From Actinomycetospora sp. NBRC 106375 (GTDB taxonomy: Bacteria > Actinomycetota > Actinomycetes > Mycobacteriales > Pseudonocardiaceae), in assembly GCF_030269665.1 (NCBI RefSeq), contig NZ_BSTS01000007.1, positions 124,001-188,000 of the forward strand: DNA of 64,000 nt, given 5' to 3'. Positions 61,127-64,000 of the stretch are shown one piece after another. The translations under genes were made by a program, and so were the position numbers. Position 1 is the first letter of the stretch. Every line of letters begins with the position of its first letter. The notes below the pieces were generated by a model. It saw nothing but the letters and a program-made list of their open reading frames with translations, had not been told where the DNA came from and did not search any database.

Positions 61127-61861
61127 GTGAGTGCCAAGATGCCGAGCGTGACGGAGCAGGCCGGTGGGCAGCGCACCGAGAGCGGCAGCGACCAGAAGGA
61201 CGAGGCCACGGGCCAGCAGGCCGGTGAGGCCTCGGGCCAGGAGACCGCGACTGAGTCGTCGGGGTCGTCGGGGTCGTCGGGGTCGTCGGGGTCGGCGGAA
61301 TCGGCGGAATCGGCGGGCGCGAACGGGTCGGCCACGTCGTCGACGCAGTCCGAGTCGTCCGAGTCGTCGGACGACTCGGGCCAGACCCAACAGACCCAGA
61401 ACGCCGAGAGCTCTCAGAGCAGCAGCGAGAGCTCGCAGTCTCAGAGCACCCACTCTCAGAGCACCCAGGCGACGCAGACGATCGAGCGCCCCGAGCAGCG
61501 GCCGTCGTCGGAGTCGGCGCCGCAGGGCCGGGCGGACCGGACGCCGGTGAACGTCGGCGAGCTGGTGTGGAAGGGCGCCCGCATCCTCGCCTCGGTCGTG
61601 CGCGTGGTCGGCCTCGTCCTGGCGGTCGTGCTGGTGGCGTTCATCGTCCTGACGATCGTCGGGGTGAACCCCCTGAACGCCGTCGCGCAGGTGATCGGCG
61701 GGGTCGCGAACGCCGCCGTCCTCGCCTTCCGCGACCTGTTCCTGCTCGCCGACCCGACGTTCGCCGTCGTGGTGAACTACGGGCTCGCTGCTGTGTTCTG
61801 GCTGCTCGTCGGCGAGTTCGGCTCGCGGCTCATCCGCTGGCTCGGCGCCCGCCTGGCCTGA
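61127..61861 (+). CDS. Ser/Gln-rich protein with C-terminal membrane helices
   Basis: A 244-residue protein. Residues about 5-130 are low complexity: GSSGSSGSSGS, then Ser/Glu/Gln-rich repeats such as SQSTHSQSTQ. The last 100 residues contain two or three membrane helices (LASVVRVVGLVLAVVLVAFI and FAVVVNYGLAAVFWLLVGEF). It starts at GTG 61127. The disordered part would sit on one side of the membrane. No family is recognised. It is convergent with the MFS gene after 10 bp. Confidence 0.65.
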   Translation: MSAKMPSVTEQAGGQRTESGSDQKDEATGQQAGEASGQETATESSGSSGSSGSSGSAESAESAGANGSATSSTQSESSESSDDSGQTQQTQNAESSQSSSESSQSQSTHSQSTQATQTIERPEQRPSSESAPQGRADRTPVNVGELVWKGARILASVVRVVGLVLAVVLVAFIVLTIVGVNPLNAVAQVIGGVANAAVLAFRDLFLLADPTFAVVVNYGLAAVFWLLVGEFGSRLIRWLGARLA

Positions 61862-61870
61862 CGCGGTCGC

Positions 61871-63202
61871 TCACACGGCCACCGCCGCCTGGCCCGCCGC
61901 CGCCCCACCCGGCACCGCACGGACGGGGATCAGCGTGGCCAGCCCGAGCAGGAGCACGAGCCCGATGCCGAGGATGCCCCAGCGCTGGGCGCCGAACACG
62001 GCGATGAACAGCGCGAACATCGCCGGCGCCAGGAAGCTGACCGCCCGGCCCGTCGTGGCGTAGAGGCCGAAGAGCTCGCCCTCGCGGCCCGGCGGCACGA
62101 TGCGGGCGAGGTAGCTGCGTGAGCAGGCCTGGGCGGGCCCGACGAACAGCGACAGGAACGTCCCGCCGATCCAGAACGCGGTCGGGCCCGACGAGAACAG
62201 CATGACGGCGGCGGTGACGACCAGGGCCGCCAGGCAGACGAGGATGACGATCTTCGGGCCGATCCTGTCGTCGAGCCAGCCGCCGAGCACGGCGCCGAGG
62301 GCGGAGACGACGTTCGCGACGATCGCGAAGATGATGACGTCGCCGGGGCTCAGCCCGAAGGTCCCCGCGGCCAGGACGCCGCCGAAGGTGAAGACCGCGG
62401 TGAGCCCGTCCCGGTAGATCGCGCTCGAGACCAGGAAGCCGAGCAGGTGGCGGTCGTCGTGGTAGAGGCGGACGAGCCGGCGGACGAGGAGCTTGTAGGA
62501 CGCGGCCCACCCGACGGCCGCTTCGGTGTCGCCGGGCGGCGGCGGGAACGGGAAGCGCATCCGCAGCACCGGGATCGTCGACACGGCGAACCACACCGCC
62601 GCGACGATCACGACCACCCGCACGGCCGTGCCCTCGCCCTCGAACCGGATGACCGGTGAGTCGGCGAGGAAGAGGACGAAGCTGATGAGCAGCAGGACGA
62701 TGCCGCCGACGTAGCCGGCGGCCCACCCGATGCCCGACACCCGCCCGGTCCGCCCGGGCGGCGCGAGGCGGTAGATCATCGCGTTGTACTCGACTTGCGC
62801 GAGCTCGTAGGCGAACGTGCCGACGCCCAGCAGGAGCAGGCCCCACCACAGGTAGGACGGCTCCGGCGCGATGAACGCCATGAGCGCCGTGCAGGCGATG
62901 ATCACGGCGGTGAGGACGCCCAGCCGCCGCTGGCGGCCGGTCTCGGCGCCCGCCGCGTCGCTGCGCTGCCCGTAGACGGGCGCGACGAGCGCGACCAGGA
63001 CCCCGGAGACGCTGATCGCCGTGGCCAGCGCCGACGACCCGGACGCCTCGTCGGCCGCGACCGAGCCGGTGAGGTACACGGTGAAGACGAACGTCGTGAC
63101 GATGTGGTTGAAGGCCGCGGAGCCCCAGTCCCACGCGGCCCAGGCCGCGAGCGGGCGTCCGATGCGGACCGTGGATTCCGGCGGCGTGGTCGAGGACGAC
63201 AC
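61871..63202 (-). CDS. MFS permease, Atg22/UMF1-like
   Basis: A 443-residue 12-helix major facilitator protein. WAAWDWGSAAFNHIVTTFVF at the first helix and YNAMIYRLAPPGRTGRVSGI are features of the Atg22/UMF1 group of permeases with unknown substrates. It starts at GTG 63202 (VSSSTTPPES). The frame extends to 63307, but the extra residues are polar and unlike the family, and there is no ribosome site, so it may be leaderless. Confidence 0.82.
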   Translation of the reverse strand: MSSSTTPPESTVRIGRPLAAWAAWDWGSAAFNHIVTTFVFTVYLTGSVAADEASGSSALATAISVSGVLVALVAPVYGQRSDAAGAETGRQRRLGVLTAVIIACTALMAFIAPEPSYLWWGLLLLGVGTFAYELAQVEYNAMIYRLAPPGRTGRVSGIGWAAGYVGGIVLLLISFVLFLADSPVIRFEGEGTAVRVVVIVAAVWFAVSTIPVLRMRFPFPPPPGDTEAAVGWAASYKLLVRRLVRLYHDDRHLLGFLVSSAIYRDGLTAVFTFGGVLAAGTFGLSPGDVIIFAIVANVVSALGAVLGGWLDDRIGPKIVILVCLAALVVTAAVMLFSSGPTAFWIGGTFLSLFVGPAQACSRSYLARIVPPGREGELFGLYATTGRAVSFLAPAMFALFIAVFGAQRWGILGIGLVLLLGLATLIPVRAVPGGAAAGQAAVAV

Positions 63203-63307
63203 GCGGGCACGGTAGCCGGAGCGGCCGGCCTGCGCGGCTCGTCCGAAGGATGCATGGCTGCTCGGCGGGTGACCGCTGACGTCGTCCGTGCCGCTGAGCG
63301 CGGGCAT

Positions 63308-63628
63308 CGAACCACTCGGCGTTCGCCCGTTCGGCCCAGTATCTCCACTCAGGTGACGGCACGTGTCCTCAAGGATCCTCCGACCGTGGCGCCTGCCGGA
63401 GCGCGTGCACAGTCAGTTCGAAGATCCGGAGCATACGTCTCGTTGATCATCCGGGCGCGCGACATTGCATGATCACCGTGGAGTGACGACGACCGGCGTC
63501 GCAAAGATCCTCCGGGGTCTGAAGGTTCTCAGCTCGCTGGCTACTGTCCGCCCCGCGGCGTCATCGCCGCCGGTGAAGGCTCCCCGTCACCGATCCGGGG
63601 CGGGGTGGACCACGTGAAAGGAAGCACT
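63308..63628 (+). promoter_or_regulatory. AT-richer intergenic region before a small secreted protein gene
   Basis: A 320-bp gap (426 bp from the permease GTG) with lower GC and no convincing gene. The motif AAGATCC or its variant AAGGATCC occurs three times (near 63374, 63420 and 63504), two of them followed by TCCG. TTGATCAT and GCATGATCA also recur. These may be binding sites for the promoter of the downstream secreted protein. AAAGGAAG just before 63629 is the ribosome site. Confidence 0.4.
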
Positions 63629-63937
63629 GTGGGAATTCTGCGCAAGTCCGTGCTGGCGACCACGCTCATCGGTGCCGGTCTGGCCGCTACGACCGGTTCT
63701 GCCTTCGCGCAGGACGGCGACACCCAGTCCGGGATGGGAAATGTCGACGACGTCCAGACGATCACTCCGGCGAACGCGTGCAACAACAATGTCCCGGTGA
63801 ATGTGCTCGGGGTCCAGGTGCCGGTTCAGGACGTGGCCGGCACGATCCCGGTGCTGAGCCCGGCCGAGCACGGCAGCGAGCAGGCTGCCGGTGTCTCCAA
63901 GAAGTGCGGGAACGAGGTCGGCGCCGAGAACGGCTGA
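63629..63937 (+). CDS. Small secreted protein, chaplin-like motif
   Basis: A 102-residue protein with a signal peptide (LRKSVLATTLIGAGLAATTG, cleavage near AFA-QDG). The mature ~70 residues contain ACNNNVPVNVLGVQVPVQDV and a second Cys near the end (KKCGNE). The Val/Asn-rich part loosely resembles the beta-prone cores of actinobacterial chaplin- and rodlin-type surface proteins. The match is weak and I do not assert it. GTG 63629 has AAAGGAAG 5 nt upstream. Confidence 0.7.
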   Translation: MGILRKSVLATTLIGAGLAATTGSAFAQDGDTQSGMGNVDDVQTITPANACNNNVPVNVLGVQVPVQDVAGTIPVLSPAEHGSEQAAGVSKKCGNEVGAENG

Positions 63938-64000
63938 GTGCTCCCGTCGGTGCGGCACGTCGGGTGGGTCAGGTCCTGATCGCTCGCGGCCGGCCGGTCC
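63938..64000. other. Window end, no feature seen
   Basis: The last 63 bases follow the stop of the secreted protein gene. They hold short GC-rich pairings such as GGCCGGCC but no convincing gene, terminator or operator. Confidence 0.4.

Overview
The window comes from a very GC-rich actinobacterium. Codons end almost always in G or C, GTG starts are common, and many neighbouring genes overlap by a GTGA or ATGA. Arabinogalactan genes (two Emb-type arabinosyltransferases, two GlfT2-type galactofuranosyltransferases, UDP-galactopyranose mutase, RmlA/B/C) and mycothiol-linked families point to a wall-chemotype-IV lineage. Pseudonocardiaceae (Pseudonocardia or Actinomycetospora type) is my best guess, not proven. 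No rRNA, tRNA, CRISPR array, insertion sequence or prophage was seen.

Layout. 1-6624: end of an unknown gene, a small hypothetical gene, prfC (RF3), a lone PASTA-domain protein, an RsbW-like ATPase, a secreted TAP-type peptidase/hydrolase and nhaA with a possibly structured leader. Three copies of a palindromic repeat lie before prfC. 6775-16852: a gas-vesicle island. A ParA ATPase is coupled to a winged-helix protein with a long disordered linker. After an AT-richer regulatory gap come a Ser/Arg-tailed protein, an SRPBCC protein with an acidic tail, gvpA, gvpF, gvpG, a greatly extended gvpO, gvpJ, gvpL, gvpS, gvpK and an Asp23/Gls24 protein. 16865-22896: rmlC, rmlB, rmlA, several small genes and an Aquifex-type aconitase.

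22865-45789: a cell-envelope glycan locus. It has two arabinosyltransferases, four class-I methyltransferases, a HAD-domain protein of 921 residues, a Wzx-like flippase, a GT4 glycosyltransferase, two polytopic GT-C-like proteins, a GlfT2 paralogue and an acyltransferase-3/SGNH protein. 45871-52951: membrane proteins, then an apparent operon of a DMT-type transporter, a membrane protein, a LysX-like fusion with its two halves in the reverse of the usual order, and an esterase. 52940-63937: a LuxR regulator divergent from an amidase across a perfect 22-bp palindrome, an SRPBCC protein, glf, a frameshifted small lipoprotein gene, a mycothiol-nitroreductase-like DsbA protein, a second GlfT2, a DinB protein, a Ser/Gln-rich membrane protein, an MFS permease and a small secreted protein.

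The most unusual content is the gas-vesicle island. It combines a segregation-type ATPase with three proteins carrying long, strongly charged or Ser-rich low-complexity tails. These include a GvpO preceded by about 390 residues with some 18 proline-arginine blocks. The envelope glycan locus and the permuted LysX are the next most interesting. Gene functions are assigned by reading motifs; no database search was run.
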